This document shows, piece after piece, positions 25,901-35,034 of a stretch of 64,000 bases of DNA. The notes beneath the pieces were generated by a model. It did no database searches. It worked only from the letters and a program-made list of their open reading frames with translations, and was not told the origin of the DNA. Origin of the DNA: an uncultured Clostridia bacterium (lineage in GTDB: Bacteria > Bacillota > Clostridia > Oscillospirales > Ruminococcaceae). The stretch lies in the NCBI GenBank assembly GCA_947626165.1, contig CANQRG010000011.1:1-64000 (forward strand), written 5' to 3'. A program made the translations under genes and the position numbers. Position 1 is the first letter of the stretch. Each line of letters begins with the position of its first letter.

Positions 25901-27916
25901 TTATAAAGAATATATATTATTTAAAACTGTTGATTGTGACAAATCAACCTTTTTTGAAACCTCAACTATATGTACCTCCTGCCTCGACGCTATCAGCCTT
26001 ATCAACCCCATCTCGTTAAATGCGTCAAGACAAATCCGCAGTTTAAAATAGTTCATCGACTGTGTATTGAATTTCATAAACAACTTATCAATAGAAACAC
26101 GTTTTATAGCCATTATATACTTATAAATCCTTACAAGCTCATCTCTCGTCGGCTTGACCCTATGGATAACATTCTGGGGTACCGGCTCTCCTCGCTTATA
26201 AGCCTCATAGCAGGATTTTGCAGCAAAATACTGTTTACCTGAAATTCCGTGATTTCTAAAATCTACGACTCTTATTGACAATCGGCTTCTGCCTTTATAC
26301 TCAGTGACCTCCATATTGACAAGCATATCTATCTTATCGCCGACGTTGAATGGCAGCGTTGCAGGCGGCTTTGAAAACATAAGCGCCGTTTCTGTTACGC
26401 CCTCATAAGAAAACTCTATCTTTGAGTGCTTACCTTGAGACAGAGGAATAATCTTCCTCACAACAGCACCGATTATCGCAAAAACAGGCATTTTGTTTCC
26501 CTCGCCGAAAGGCTCAAGAAAACTTAAACTCTCTGCCATTTTCAAATTAAAGTCTTTAGCTTCAAGCAATTTATCAGCAGTTAGTTTCATTCCGCTTAAA
26601 TTTTCACATTTGCCTGCAAACTCGGCAACCTTACTTATAAATTGCGGAATGTCGTCAGCCTTGATTGTTAAACCTCCAGCAAAATTATGCCCGCCGAACC
26701 TTAGCAAAGTATCTTCGCAGTATCTTAAACACTTGTATACATTAAAGCCCTCAAAGCTCCTTGCCGAGCCTCTGCCTATCCCTTTTTCGTCAACTGTAAT
26801 TATAAAATTAGGCTTGCCGTAAAGCTCGGCTATTTTTGCAGACACTATGCCTATTACCCCATGATGCCAGCCTTTACCGCTTATTACCAATACCTTTTCA
26901 TTTAGTATTTCAGGGTTTGAGTCAATATATTCAAATATTTCCCTTAATATCAAAAGCTCGGTTTCTTTTCTTTGATTATTGAGCATAATAAGATTATCAA
27001 TATTAAACTTTGCGCTTTCATCCTCTGCAATAAGTGCATCTACCGCAGTTTTAGCTGAACCAAATCTCCCTGCCGCATTTATTCTAGGCGCAATGCCGAA
27101 CGCAACAGAGTTTGATGTCATTCTGCTCTTATTTATTCCGCACTTTTCAAGCAAATATAACAATCCATAATTTTCGCTGTTTTCAAACATACGCAGTCCG
27201 TTTTTAACAAGCGTTCTGTTTTCACCTCTAAGCGGAACAACATCTGCAATAGTACCCAAAGCCACAAGATCGGAAAACTGCTCAGAAACAATAGAATAAT
27301 CACCGTCAAGCGCCGCACACAGCTTAAACGCAACTCCAACGCCGGCTAAATCCTTAAATGCTGATGGGCAGTCCTCTCTATGCGGATCGACGACTGCATC
27401 AGCCTCTGGAAGTTCATCGCCAGGCTGATGATGATCGGTTATAACAAGCTTGATTCCAAGCTCCTTTATGTATTTTGCTTCCTCGACCGCCAAAATTCCG
27501 TTGTCTACCGTTATTATAAGCGATACTCCCTGCTCTTTAAGCTTATCTACAGCGTCCTTATTGATGCCGTAACCCTCGTCACGATACGGAATGTAATACA
27601 TAACATCTGCTCCGCTGGATTCGAGATATTTTACTAAAATAGTCGTTGAAGTCACGCCGTCGCAGTCATAATCTCCATACACGCAGATTAGCTCGCCGTT
27701 ATATATTGCCCGGGAAATAACTTCAACAGCTTCAGGCATATCCTTTAGCGTCATAGGGTCCGAAAGCTCGTCATTATTGAAAAAGTCAACAAGCATTTCC
27801 ATATTATCATAACCTCTTGAAACCAAGACCTCTGCACATAATGATGTTAAATCACTTTTTTGCAAAATTTCATCTACCTTTTGAGGATCAGGCTTTTTTA
27901 TTTCCCAACGCTTCAT
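25901..27916 (-). CDS. recJ: Single-strand DNA exonuclease RecJ
   Basis: A 671-residue RecJ, a 5'-3' single-strand exonuclease for recombination and repair. DHH motifs are visible: CVYGDYDCDGVTSTTILV, VITDHHQPGDELP and the DPHREDC region; the DHHA1 part has the GGHNFAGGL motif. An OB-fold and an extra C-terminal part (about 90 residues, YEAYKRGEPVPQNVIHRVKP onward) follow, as in clostridial RecJ forms. First gene of the operon leading to rlmD. Confidence 0.95.
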   Translation of the reverse strand: MKRWEIKKPDPQKVDEILQKSDLTSLCAEVLVSRGYDNMEMLVDFFNNDELSDPMTLKDMPEAVEVISRAIYNGELICVYGDYDCDGVTSTTILVKYLESSGADVMYYIPYRDEGYGINKDAVDKLKEQGVSLIITVDNGILAVEEAKYIKELGIKLVITDHHQPGDELPEADAVVDPHREDCPSAFKDLAGVGVAFKLCAALDGDYSIVSEQFSDLVALGTIADVVPLRGENRTLVKNGLRMFENSENYGLLYLLEKCGINKSRMTSNSVAFGIAPRINAAGRFGSAKTAVDALIAEDESAKFNIDNLIMLNNQRKETELLILREIFEYIDSNPEILNEKVLVISGKGWHHGVIGIVSAKIAELYGKPNFIITVDEKGIGRGSARSFEGFNVYKCLRYCEDTLLRFGGHNFAGGLTIKADDIPQFISKVAEFAGKCENLSGMKLTADKLLEAKDFNLKMAESLSFLEPFGEGNKMPVFAIIGAVVRKIIPLSQGKHSKIEFSYEGVTETALMFSKPPATLPFNVGDKIDMLVNMEVTEYKGRSRLSIRVVDFRNHGISGKQYFAAKSCYEAYKRGEPVPQNVIHRVKPTRDELVRIYKYIMAIKRVSIDKLFMKFNTQSMNYFKLRICLDAFNEMGLIRLIASRQEVHIVEVSKKVDLSQSTVLNNIYSL

Positions 27917-27967
27917 ATAAATTTCCTTTCAGAATTATTAACAAATATTATATCACTATTCTTCCTA

Positions 27968-28112
27968 TTTTGCAACCGCCGAGCAACGGTGCCGCCGAGC
28001 CGGCAGGGGTGACCCCTGCACGCAGTGCTGCCTATTATTCATTTGAAAAATGTTCAAGTTAGTGCAACGGCAGGCTTATCAATTGATAATGGATAATTGA
28101 CAATGGATAATT
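27968..28112. repeat. Dispersed GC-rich repeat, copy 3, with TTGATAATTGACAAT tail
   Basis: Contains GCCGGCAGGGGTGACCCCTG, GTGCAACGGCAGGCTTATC and then AATTGATAATGGATAATTGACAATGG. The GCAGGGGTGACCCCTGC part is a perfect hairpin. Closely matched by 52455-52550. Confidence 0.75.
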
Positions 28113-28126
28113 ATCAGAAGCAAGAC

Positions 28127-28156
28127 AAAAGCGTTCGGAAAAATTCCGAACGCTTT
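28127..28156. terminator. Terminator
   Basis: The stem AAAGCGTTCGG / CCGAACGCTTT matches the one at 13990-14020. It ends the CAP-domain gene on the minus strand. Confidence 0.8.
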
Positions 28157-28162
28157 TGCTAT

Positions 28163-29494
28163 TTATCTTACTTTCTTCTTAACAACCTTTGACCACTTAC
28201 CATAATACTTTCTGCCGTTTACGGTCTTGTAGGCTTTTACTCGCACATAGTATGTCTTTCCTCTCTTTATCTTCTTTCCCTTGATGACTGCCCTAGTCTT
28301 TTTTGTAAACTTATCAAATATTATCTTCTTTTTCAACCTCTTATTTCTGGATACCTGTACCTTATAACCTGTAGCATTATCTACTTTCTTCCATTTTATA
28401 ATTAACTTCTTTCCCTTTGCTTTTACAGTCAGATTTGTGACTTGTGCTAGTTTTATAGAAGGTTTTGTTATCTGTGGACTCTTAGATGGCTCTATTGCCT
28501 TTGTTGGGGTTGTTGATATATTTTTAGACGGTCTTGTTGCATTAGTTGGGAATGTAAATGATATTGTTGAATGAGTTGGGTAAGTGGGAGATTTTGTTTC
28601 CGTTTGATTAGTGTATGAAGCTGTTGTCTTGGTCTGATTACTAGGTGGATTTGTCACTGGATCACCGCTTCTGACAGATATTTCTTCACTATAGTTTTTA
28701 CTCGAATCTGCCTTTAACTGAACGCTTACCCTTGCTGTTCCCTCGCCAACCGCTGTAAACCTACCATTAGAATCTATGCTTATTACTGAGGTGTCGCTTG
28801 AGGAAAATGTATAGTCGCTTGCAACGCCCGGACAATAAGTCGAACTCCAGCCCTGATTGATAATACCATAATTAAAATATCCTGTTTCATTTACTTGCAT
28901 ATAACCTGAGTACGCTCTGCTTTTAACTGTACGGGCATACAACGTAACTAATGACTTTTGAATAGCAACTGTGTTAGTTTTTTCAACAGTTCCCGATCTA
29001 TTGGGAACACTTTCAGCGGCTCTGTTACTAAATGACTGAACCCAGTAATAAACAGAATTGCTTTTAAAACAGCCTATGCCTATTGATTTAAAATTTGTAC
29101 TCAAAATGTTGGCTCTATGACCCGATGAATTCATCCAGCCGGTCATAACAGACTCCGGCGACTGATAATTTACAGCAATATTTTCACCGTTCAGTTTACT
29201 TAAAATCGTAAAGCAAGAATCTCCGTTTGGACGAGTGTGCGAATAGTATATACCCGTTTCCATAGCCCTGTCCATTGCCGCATTAAGTAGTTCGGTATCC
29301 ATTGTTAAAGCGCTTAGACCGTTTTCACTTCTTCTCTGATTTACAATATTTAGAATTTTATTTGCTTTGGTATAATCGCATACGCCCTTTACCTGAATGT
29401 TGTATATTTCACTTGCTTTGGCAGTTATATTTAGTCCGATAGCTAATGAAAATATCATAGAAATTGATAATGCTATACTTAATAATTTTTTCAT
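28163..29494 (-). CDS. Secreted CAP/SCP-domain protein with Big2-like and Fn3-like domains
   Basis: A 443-residue secreted protein. Residues 1-27 are a signal peptide. About residues 45-160 form a CAP (SCP/PR1) domain: NQRRSENGLSALTMD, YYSHTRPNGDSC, GENIAVNY, GHRANIL. Residues about 225-275 look like a bacterial Ig-like (Big2) domain (SSSDTSVISIDSNGRFTAVGEG). A Thr/Pro/Ser-rich linker follows, then an Fn3-like C-terminal domain (VTNLTVKAKGKKLIIKWKKV ... WSKVVKKKV) shared with the gene at 29680. The role is unknown; CAP proteins in bacteria are often surface-associated. Confidence 0.88.
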   Translation of the reverse strand: MKKLLSIALSISMIFSLAIGLNITAKASEIYNIQVKGVCDYTKANKILNIVNQRRSENGLSALTMDTELLNAAMDRAMETGIYYSHTRPNGDSCFTILSKLNGENIAVNYQSPESVMTGWMNSSGHRANILSTNFKSIGIGCFKSNSVYYWVQSFSNRAAESVPNRSGTVEKTNTVAIQKSLVTLYARTVKSRAYSGYMQVNETGYFNYGIINQGWSSTYCPGVASDYTFSSSDTSVISIDSNGRFTAVGEGTARVSVQLKADSSKNYSEEISVRSGDPVTNPPSNQTKTTASYTNQTETKSPTYPTHSTISFTFPTNATRPSKNISTTPTKAIEPSKSPQITKPSIKLAQVTNLTVKAKGKKLIIKWKKVDNATGYKVQVSRNKRLKKKIIFDKFTKKTRAVIKGKKIKRGKTYYVRVKAYKTVNGRKYYGKWSKVVKKKVR

Positions 29495-29635
29495 ATTACT
29501 TCTCCGATACTTTTTCTTATTACCTTTTGTTTTGATTTAATATTATAATTTTCTAACTTCTTATAATAATTATATGTTTTTTTGCATATTATATTAAAGT
29601 TATTTATTGTTAATTTTTTCTTGAAACAGAGTAAA

Positions 29636-29670
29636 AACGGCTGACACAGAATAATGTGCCAGCCATTTTT
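29636..29670 (-). terminator. Terminator of the YD-repeat gene
   Basis: The stem GGCTGGCACA / TGTGTCAGCC with a following T-run on the minus strand. It is closely related to the hairpins at 15267-15300 and 31231-31263. Confidence 0.7.
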
Positions 29671-29679
29671 ATATTTTTA

Positions 29680-30861
29680 TCACTTAACTTTTTTCTTAAC
29701 AACCTTACTCCAATTACCGTAACTTGTATTGCCGTTTGCTTTTTTGTATGCCCTTACCTTTACAAAATACTTTTTCTTTGATTTCAACCTCTTTAATGTT
29801 ACCTTGTTTTTCATAACTGTGACAGTTTTTTTGTTCTTGGTAAATTTATTGTTAGTCGCATACATTACCTCATAACCCGTAGCTCCGCTGACCTTTTTCC
29901 ACTTTACATTCAGTTTCTTTTTCTTGGCGGTCAGCTTAACTGATTTTACTTTGGCGGGTTTGGGGACAGTCACTTTGTTTGTTGGTGTTTTTCCTTTATT
30001 ATATGAATTGTTTGTGTTGTTTGGTTTTTCAGACAATCCCATTGATGCACTGCTTCCTATTTTTGCATAAGTATACTTTGTCCAATTACCATCATTATCT
30101 TCATGATATATCATATTCCCATTTGAATCATAGGTATACTTTGTCCAATTACCGTCACTGTCTATTGAATATATCAATTTTCCATTTGAATCATAATTGT
30201 ATTCACAATACCAACCATTATTCTCCTTCGTAAACGTAATTTTTCCATTTAAATCGTAGGTATTCTTTCTCCAATAACCGCCATTGTTTTCATAGTATGT
30301 CTCATTTCCATTTAAATCATACGTAGATTTTGCCCATTCACCGTAACTAGTTTCATAATATGTCCGATTTCCATTTGAATCGTATTCAAACTTATACCAG
30401 TCGCCATAACTATCCTCAATATATATTTGATTTTCATTGTCATCATATGCAAATTTATACCAATTACCATCGCTATCTTCATAGTATACTTCATTACCAT
30501 GTGAGTCATATTTAGATTTTCTCCAATAACCATAACCTGTTTCAAAATATATTTGATTAGAATATGAATCGTAAGTATACTTCGTCCAGTTGCCTAAATT
30601 GTCTAACTCATATATTAAATTCCCTTTTACATCATAATCATATTTTTCCCAGTTATTTTTACTTTGCTCATATATAAGATTTCCGTTCAAATCATAATTA
30701 TACTTGTACCAGTCACCATCACTAGCTTCGTAATATGTACAAACATATCCATTGGCAGGAGTACCAAAAAGCAATGCACTCGCCGTCACCGCCGGCAACA
30801 CACCTGCCAAACTAACTGCCATTACTAAAACTGTCAATAAATTTAAAATTCTTTTTGTCAT
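29680..30861 (-). CDS. Secreted YD-repeat protein with Fn3-like C-terminus
   Basis: A 393-residue secreted protein. Residues 1-29 are a signal peptide. Residues about 47-270 are eleven tandem repeats of about 20 residues with the theme YDSNGNxIYxEDSDGNWxKYxY, i.e. RHS/YD-type repeats in a very regular form. Residues about 275-305 are a Asn/Lys/Thr-rich linker, followed by an Fn3-like domain ending in WSKVVKKKVK. It has a perfect promoter covered by a palindromic operator (30928-30956), divergent from an XRE-type regulator. The function could be carbohydrate or surface binding; this is inference. Confidence 0.82.
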   Translation of the reverse strand: MTKRILNLLTVLVMAVSLAGVLPAVTASALLFGTPANGYVCTYYEASDGDWYKYNYDLNGNLIYEQSKNNWEKYDYDVKGNLIYELDNLGNWTKYTYDSYSNQIYFETGYGYWRKSKYDSHGNEVYYEDSDGNWYKFAYDDNENQIYIEDSYGDWYKFEYDSNGNRTYYETSYGEWAKSTYDLNGNETYYENNGGYWRKNTYDLNGKITFTKENNGWYCEYNYDSNGKLIYSIDSDGNWTKYTYDSNGNMIYHEDNDGNWTKYTYAKIGSSASMGLSEKPNNTNNSYNKGKTPTNKVTVPKPAKVKSVKLTAKKKKLNVKWKKVSGATGYEVMYATNNKFTKNKKTVTVMKNKVTLKRLKSKKKYFVKVRAYKKANGNTSYGNWSKVVKKKVK

Positions 30862-30927
30862 ATTAGACCTCCCTAAAAATATTTATTTTTTACCATTCAT
30901 ATTCATAAATAGTAAAATAATAATAGT

Positions 30928-30977
30928 ATTATAACCTGTTTCAGGTTAAATGTCAATACCCTGTTTCAGGTTATAAT
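30928..30977. promoter_or_regulatory. Divergent promoter region with two palindromic operators
   Basis: For the minus-strand YD gene: TTGACA (30956-30951), 17-bp spacer, TATAAT (30933-30928). The palindrome AACCTGTTTCAGGTT (30933-30947) fills the spacer. A second near-palindrome ACCCTGTTTCAGGTT (30958-30972) touches a plus-strand TATAAT (30972-30977) for the regulator gene. Centres are 25 bp apart. Confidence 0.8.
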
Positions 30978-31000
30978 ATAATTATTCTGAGGTGAGGAAT

Positions 31001-31249
31001 ATGTACAAAAGAATACGTGATTTGCGGGAGGATCACGACCTCACACAGAAGCAAATTGCGGAAATTCTCAATATGTCACAGACTGGATATTCCAAGTATG
31101 AAACAGGCGAAAATGATTTGCCTACAGTAGTTTTGATAAAACTCGCAAACTATTATAATACAAGTATTGATTACCTTTTAAATAGAACAAACACCTTCAA
31201 ACCTTATCCCAAAATAAACACAGAAAACAAAACGGCTGACACAGATTAA
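31001..31249 (+). CDS. XRE-family transcriptional regulator
   Basis: An 82-residue Cro/CI-type helix-turn-helix protein. The HTH is at residues about 15-35 (TQKQIAEILNMSQTGYSKYE), followed by TGENDLPTVVLIKLANYY, a typical XRE end. The ATG at 31001 follows GAGGTGAGG by 6 bases. It probably binds the two CCTG-TTT-CAGG palindromes directly upstream and represses itself and the YD-repeat gene. The last residues run into the shared terminator. Confidence 0.9.
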   Translation: MYKRIRDLREDHDLTQKQIAEILNMSQTGYSKYETGENDLPTVVLIKLANYYNTSIDYLLNRTNTFKPYPKINTENKTADTD

Positions 31250-31263
31250 TGTGCCAGCCATTT
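31231..31263. terminator. Bidirectional terminator between the regulator and purA
   Basis: The stem GGCTGACACA / TGTGCCAGCC lies between convergent genes; a 69-bp segment including it is duplicated at 15260-15328. Confidence 0.75.
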
Positions 31264-31269
31264 TATTAC

Positions 31270-32544
31270 TTATCTTATAATAATATCGTCTCTCTTTGGT
31301 CCGTTTGAAATCATCTTTATCGGGTAGCCTATATGCTCCTCACAGAACTCTATATACTTTCTGCAATTTTCGGGCAAGTCAGCGTAATTTTTAATGCCTC
31401 TTATGTCGCATTTCCAGCCTTCAAGAACCTCATAAACAGGCTTTGCCTTTTCAAGCTTTGTCGTCACAGGGAAGTCGGTCGTAACCTCACCGTCTATCTC
31501 ATACCCAACGCAGACAGGTATTTTATCGAGATATCCCAAAACGTCAAGAACAGTAAACGCAACCTCAGTTGTACCCTGAAGCCGACAACCGTATTTTGAA
31601 GCAACGCAATCAAACCAGCCCATACGTCTCGGACGCCCTGTAGTTGCGCCGTACTCTCCGCCGTCACCGCCTCTGCGTCTTAGCTCGTTAGCCTCCTCTC
31701 CGAAAATCTCAGAAACAAACGCTCCTGCCCCAACTGCCGAAGAATACGCCTTGCAGACAGTTACTATCCCCGTAATTTCATAAGGAGGTATTCCTGCTCC
31801 GATAGCGCCGTAAGCCGCCAATGTTGAGCTTGAAGTAACCATAGGATAAATGCCGTGATCAGGGTCTTTAAGCGTTCCTAGCTGACCTTCAAGAAGGATA
31901 TTTTTGCCCTCCTTGATAGCGTTTGAGAGGTAGAGCGAAACGTCGCAGACATAAGGCTCAACCATTTTTTTGTATTCCATTAAGGTATTGAAAAGTTCGT
32001 CAATGTCGAGCGCAGGCTTGTGGTAGAGATTTTCAAGAAGAACATTCTTCTGCGGAGCGATTCTCTCCAAATGAGCTCTTAAAGCGTCCTCGTCAAAAAG
32101 CTCCTGAACCTGAAAGCCCAGCTTTGCATATTTATCTGAGTAGAAAGGTGCGATGCCCGATTTTGTCGAGCCAAAGCTTGACTTGCCCAGCCTTTCCTCC
32201 TCGTATTCGTCGAATAAAATATGGTACGGCATAACCATCTGCGCTCTGTCAGACACAAGAATTTTAGGACGTGGAACGCCCTTACTTACTACCTGCTCGA
32301 TTTCATTGAAAAGAACAGGTATATTTAGTGCAACTCCGTTGCCGATAATGTTAGTGGTGTGGTCATAAAAAACGCCCGACGGCAGAGTATGTAACGCAAA
32401 CTTTCCGTAATCGTTTACGATAGTATGTCCTGCATTTGCTCCGCCCTGAAATCTGATTACAATATCAGATTCTCTGGCTAACATATCGGTTATTTTTCCC
32501 TTACCTTCGTCTCCCCAGTTAGCGCCAACGATTGCATTTACCAT
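31270..32544 (-). CDS. purA: Adenylosuccinate synthetase
   Basis: A full-length 424-residue PurA, which condenses IMP and aspartate with GTP to adenylosuccinate, the first AMP-specific step. Visible: GANWGDEGKGKITDMLA (P-loop-like), RFQGGANAGHT, GNGVALN, GQLGTLKDPDHG, ATTGRPRRMGWFD. It is separate from the purine operon at 43.8-52.5 kb. Confidence 0.97.
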   Translation of the reverse strand: MVNAIVGANWGDEGKGKITDMLARESDIVIRFQGGANAGHTIVNDYGKFALHTLPSGVFYDHTTNIIGNGVALNIPVLFNEIEQVVSKGVPRPKILVSDRAQMVMPYHILFDEYEEERLGKSSFGSTKSGIAPFYSDKYAKLGFQVQELFDEDALRAHLERIAPQKNVLLENLYHKPALDIDELFNTLMEYKKMVEPYVCDVSLYLSNAIKEGKNILLEGQLGTLKDPDHGIYPMVTSSSTLAAYGAIGAGIPPYEITGIVTVCKAYSSAVGAGAFVSEIFGEEANELRRRGGDGGEYGATTGRPRRMGWFDCVASKYGCRLQGTTEVAFTVLDVLGYLDKIPVCVGYEIDGEVTTDFPVTTKLEKAKPVYEVLEGWKCDIRGIKNYADLPENCRKYIEFCEEHIGYPIKMISNGPKRDDIIIR

Positions 32545-32695
32545 AAATATTTCCTCCAGAATGTAAACATTGAATTTGTATATTCCGTTTTTAGAAAATA
32601 CTTTATAAGTATACCATAAATACAGTCTTTTGAAAAGGGTAAAAATACAAGTTCACAATATTTTAATATTCAATACGAATTCTCTGCCTTATACA

Positions 32696-32724
32696 CAAAA
32701 AGCAGGCACATCTGCACCTGCTTT
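32696..32724 (-). terminator. Terminator of surface-protein locus B
   Basis: On the minus strand, AAAGCAGGTGCA / TGTGCCTGCTTT with a following T-run, just beyond the stop at 32729. Confidence 0.75.
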
Positions 32725-32728
32725 AATG

Positions 32729-33760
32729 CTACCCATTTATATTTTTATAAACTATCTTTTTACCTATCAGGATTTTTGCTTTATTGATTCCACTGCCCTT
32801 TAGTTTTTTCTTTAAGTCTTTTGCTACTTTTTTATTTTGAACATAAAACTTTATATTCTTTGCATAATCAAAAGCTCCATCATCAATTTTGGGTGCTTTA
32901 TTTTTGTTTTTTAATATTATTTTAAGGTTTTTATATGAATAGAAAGAGAACCTTTTAAACTTTGTTACACTTTTACCAAAGGTTAGCTTTTTTATATATT
33001 TGTTAAAAGGATCATCAGAAATTACTTTTACAGTTTTATAAACGGTAACCTTGCTTTTATTTCCTACTATATCAATTAATTCTTTTCCGTCCCTTGAAAG
33101 TATCTGATTTCCTTTTACCTTTAAATACTTATTACCTTTTGCTATATTAACTTTTAGCTTAGGTGCTTCTTCACCAACTCTGCAAAATTTAAGCGTTTTC
33201 GGCAAAGATAATCTTTTTAACTTTGGACAGCCGCCAATACTCATATTTTTCAATTCCAAATCAGAAGGTATATTTATTTTTTCCAGCTTTGGACAAGAGG
33301 GTAAATCAATACTTTTAAGCTTTGATCCTGCGGGTATATTTATAGTTTTTAAAGTGTCAAATGTATCATCATACTCACTGCTAATGCTAAAATTAAACCA
33401 TATAGTCTCTATATTTCTGCTAACATTTATTGTCTCTACACTTTTATTAAAGTTTGAATACCCATATGTAGTCCAAATATATAAGTGCTTTACAGGATAT
33501 GTTGTACCGTTACATATTATTGTTTCAGGAATATTAAATACTTTAGTTCCTGCTTTTATATCAAGAATTACCGCACCTGATATTTTGGTATCAATAAACC
33601 CTGAAAAATCATTTTCACTAAAATATACGGTATTATTATCATATTCAAAAAGTGGGGGAACATAATACTCACTAGCAGATGTGCCTATATTTGATAAACA
33701 TATAGATGCCAAAATAATAAATGACATTGTTAAACTAAATAATTTGTTTAGTTTTTTCAT
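32729..33760 (-). CDS. Secreted BspA-like leucine-rich protein (locus B)
   Basis: A 343-residue paralogue of the protein at 14054-15091, with the same signal peptide, leucine-rich-like repeats and basic end. From about 33020 to 33789 it is nearly identical to 14351-15120, without insertions or deletions; the first ~290 bases of the 3' end differ more. The ATG at 33760 follows GAAAGGAGC. Here it is the second gene behind a phospholipase-like gene, 16 bases downstream. Confidence 0.75.
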   Translation of the reverse strand: MKKLNKLFSLTMSFIILASICLSNIGTSASEYYVPPLFEYDNNTVYFSENDFSGFIDTKISGAVILDIKAGTKVFNIPETIICNGTTYPVKHLYIWTTYGYSNFNKSVETINVSRNIETIWFNFSISSEYDDTFDTLKTINIPAGSKLKSIDLPSCPKLEKINIPSDLELKNMSIGGCPKLKRLSLPKTLKFCRVGEEAPKLKVNIAKGNKYLKVKGNQILSRDGKELIDIVGNKSKVTVYKTVKVISDDPFNKYIKKLTFGKSVTKFKRFSFYSYKNLKIILKNKNKAPKIDDGAFDYAKNIKFYVQNKKVAKDLKKKLKGSGINKAKILIGKKIVYKNING

Positions 33761-33776
33761 GAAAGCTCCTTTCATA

Positions 33777-34811
33777 TTAACCCTGATTACGATAATTGAT
33801 GTAATTTATTAATGTAACATTTGCATAATGTACATCAAAAATATTTACATCAAATCCACCGCTAAATTTACGCATAAAATATTCAGCCATGGTTTCAGCT
33901 GCTAATACTCTGTTTGGTACAACCTTTGTATTATCTTCATACCTTTTTCTAAATTCTTTGATACTTAATTCACCTGACGAATACCTTTGTAAAGTAGTAA
34001 AATCTATATTACCATTTTGAACCAAGCTCTTTACGTAGCTCCAATTATTTCCAAAGTGTTTAGTTTCAAATTTATTTTCACTATTTTTATAGTTAGGATC
34101 ATTTACTCTGTTAACCATAAATTGGGGAACAATAGTTCTATGTGCAGTTATGTCACCTAAAAGGTGTAAAATTACACCGTATATTAAATATTTTCTTTCT
34201 TTAGGCGTTTTTTCTTTTCCGTATTGGTTTATTATCGCTACGGTTCTAGTAGCTAAATCTAATAATCCTTGATAGTCAGCTTTATTATTTATTATGCCTT
34301 TATTATTGAATTGTGCAAGTGCAACATTTTTCGCATTTGCACTTAATTGACTGTATGTACCGCTTATATTTTTATTTCCAATAACCTTAGCATATTTCCA
34401 TAAAAACTTTAATGATGCAACATAATTGCAATTTCCATGTATACAAGTGGAGTTTGAAATTCTAGTGGGATCATCACACCATCTGCATATTTTCATAACT
34501 AAGTCGACATATTTTTCAGGTATATAACCAAAATTGTTGTCCGTAATAATATCATCATGCGTAGCGCCATTCCACATAGGTGCTATTTCCGAACCATTAT
34601 TTGGATTTATAGGTGTTGCTACAGAATCATCAATATTTGAATCTCCATAATTGCTTTTTATTTTTTCTAAGATTAAGCTTCCAAAACTCTGACTTTCCTC
34701 TGTTTGGGGAATTTCAACATCATCAGCAAAAATTGAAGCTGATGAACTTAATGTTGCGGTAAATGCTATTGTTGTTGCAAGAGTTAAACTTAAAAATTTT
34801 TTAAATTTCAT
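33777..34811 (-). CDS. Secreted protein, possibly zinc-dependent phospholipase C-like
   Basis: A 344-residue protein with a signal peptide (residues 1-29, cut near SIFADD). After a short acidic spacer comes PMWNGATHDDIITDN, and later LIYGVILHLLGDITAHRTIVP. A Trp followed by TH, plus an HLLGD..AH helix, recalls the metal-binding arrangement of zinc-dependent phospholipase C / S1-P1 nuclease folds. This is a weak motif-level match; the function is not established. It is the first gene of a two-gene unit with surface protein B, and its 3' end is preserved as a scar in locus A. Confidence 0.55.
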   Translation of the reverse strand: MKFKKFLSLTLATTIAFTATLSSSASIFADDVEIPQTEESQSFGSLILEKIKSNYGDSNIDDSVATPINPNNGSEIAPMWNGATHDDIITDNNFGYIPEKYVDLVMKICRWCDDPTRISNSTCIHGNCNYVASLKFLWKYAKVIGNKNISGTYSQLSANAKNVALAQFNNKGIINNKADYQGLLDLATRTVAIINQYGKEKTPKERKYLIYGVILHLLGDITAHRTIVPQFMVNRVNDPNYKNSENKFETKHFGNNWSYVKSLVQNGNIDFTTLQRYSSGELSIKEFRKRYEDNTKVVPNRVLAAETMAEYFMRKFSGGFDVNIFDVHYANVTLINYINYRNQG

Positions 34812-34969
34812 AATAATTTTTTCCCTTCTATAAATTTTTTATACTACAGTTAACTGTAATTACATTATACTATGGAAAATATAGAAAGTAAAGGAAGCTT
34901 TATGTAATTTAAACAACTTTGTAGACTTATACAAAAATAATCGTCTTTTTTTGTGCACTCTAACATAGA

Positions 34970-34999
34970 AAAACGCAGGCACAATATGTGCCTGCGTTA
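34970..34999 (-). terminator. Terminator of the sulfur operon
   Basis: On the minus strand, AACGCAGGCACA / TGTGCCTGCGTT followed by TTTTC; it lies about 35 bases after the sulfotransferase stop. Confidence 0.8.
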
Positions 35000-35034
35000 G
35001 ACAATCTTTTACAACCGACTAACTGGTATTGCTT

